Origin: Candidatus Gastranaerophilales bacterium
GTDB taxonomy: Bacteria > Cyanobacteriota > Vampirovibrionia > Gastranaerophilales > Gastranaerophilaceae
NCBI GenBank assembly: GCA_944326585.1
Contig: CALVEN010000005.1
Location: forward strand, 1 to 64,000
Reading direction: 5' to 3'
DNA: 64,000 nucleotides
This document shows positions 63,668-64,000 of the stretch, in pieces; the stretch's first letter is position 1, and each line of letters starts with the position of its first letter. The notes beneath the pieces are model-generated. The model was given only the letters and a program-made list of their open reading frames with translations. It had not been told where the DNA came from and made no database searches. Position numbers and translations under genes: made by a program.

Positions 63668-64000
63668 TTACTCTTGACGAGGATCGATATATTTTACGGC
63701 ATCAGCAAATCTGCCATAAGTACCGATATTCTTTTCATAGGCTTCTTTAGGATCAACGCCTTTTTTAATAGCATCCATAACTTTGCCGAGGTTAACGAAT
63801 TGATAACCGATAACTTCGTTATTTTTATCAAGACCCATTTTCAGGATATAACCTTCAGTCAATGAAAGATATCTAACGCCTTTTTGTTTAGTTGAATGAA
63901 TAGTACCAACCATTGAGCAAAGTCCTTTGCCCAAATCTTCAAGTCCTGCACCTACGGGAAGACCGTTTTCAGAAAATGCCGATTGAGTTCTGCCGTATAC
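63668..64000 (-). CDS. Partner of GGGtGRT protein, probable iron-sulfur scaffold-like (5' end outside window)
   Basis: The frame is open from the window end to TAA at 63668, 110 residues, so the start is beyond 64000. Visible: GLEDLGKGLCSMVGTIHSTK, KGVRYLSLTEGYILKMGLDK, and the ending YGRFADAVKYIDPRQE. One cysteine only (in GLCSM) is seen in this part. The neighbour suggests the NifU-like partner of the GGGtGRT protein, but the diagnostic N-terminal cysteines cannot be seen here. Likely co-transcribed, with a palindromic element between the genes. Confidence 0.6.
   Translation of the reverse strand, partial: VYGRTQSAFSENGLPVGAGLEDLGKGLCSMVGTIHSTKQKGVRYLSLTEGYILKMGLDKNNEVIGYQFVNLGKVMDAIKKGVDPKEAYEKNIGTYGRFADAVKYIDPRQE

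Overview
The window reads as a low-GC chromosome segment from a strictly anaerobic, double-membraned gut bacterium, most likely a Gastranaerophilales / Vampirovibrionia ("Melainabacteria") relative. This is inferred, not proven. Supporting signs are: a prepilin with an AAFTLAEVLITLGIIGVV-type leader, a B12-dependent ribonucleotide reductase, pyruvate phosphate dikinase, a 2-oxoacid:ferredoxin oxidoreductase, KDO-pathway genes, an RND-TolC pump, a two-partner-secretion-type adhesin (all implying an outer membrane), and many large proteins with no recognisable family. No rRNA, tRNA, CRISPR array, prophage or insertion sequence was seen.

Layout. 1-6 kb: the end of a repeat-rich charged protein, class II aldolase, and two large unknown proteins. 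5.8-12.2 kb: ispH-rpsA, nrdJ, a small membrane protein, uppS-rdgB. 12.2-18 kb: a complete tripartite RND efflux operon. 18-27 kb: trpS (with a putative 4Fe-4S motif), a SIMPL protein, ligA, a dicarboxylate/amino-acid symporter and ileS. 27-36.3 kb: a lineage-type protein, upp, an MCE protein, probable rpoZ, purine nucleoside phosphorylase, DAHP synthase, ppdK, then a repeat-rich gene-free stretch. 36.6-39.3 kb: korDABC. 39.4-45.4 kb: a 1402-residue coiled-coil protein coupled to a GlcD-type oxidase, then panD. 45.4-50.7 kb: an operon of two unknown membrane proteins plus a GH13 enzyme. 50.8-53.5 kb: kdsD-kdsC-queD-uppP. 53.6-55.6 kb: small unknown genes, rpmI-rplT, plsY. 55.8-59.7 kb: a 1271-residue TPS-type adhesin. 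59.7-64 kb: a prepilin-like protein, a radical SAM protein, and a GGGtGRT-family gene with the end of its neighbour.

How the genes fit together. PpdK, the Kor complex and the ferredoxin point to ferredoxin-linked fermentative carbon metabolism. UppS/UppP, KdsD/KdsC, PlsY and the MCE protein serve envelope building. The pump, prepilin and adhesin act at the surface. Upp, PNP and RdgB salvage or sanitise nucleotides.

The most striking non-gene signal is a dispersed palindromic element. Its 27-bp half unit (ends GTCATTCTGA and AATCTC) lies in intergenic DNA and also in frame inside nrdJ and ileS, where it adds nine codons. It also lies at the 5' end of ispH and supplies the stop codon of korB. 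It behaves like the Rickettsia palindromic elements. Other notable items are the TrpRS cysteine motif, a non-canonical HIGH motif in IleRS, a 56-codon ORF resembling only the C-terminus of a minimal nucleotidyltransferase, and a 352-residue internal duplication in the adhesin.
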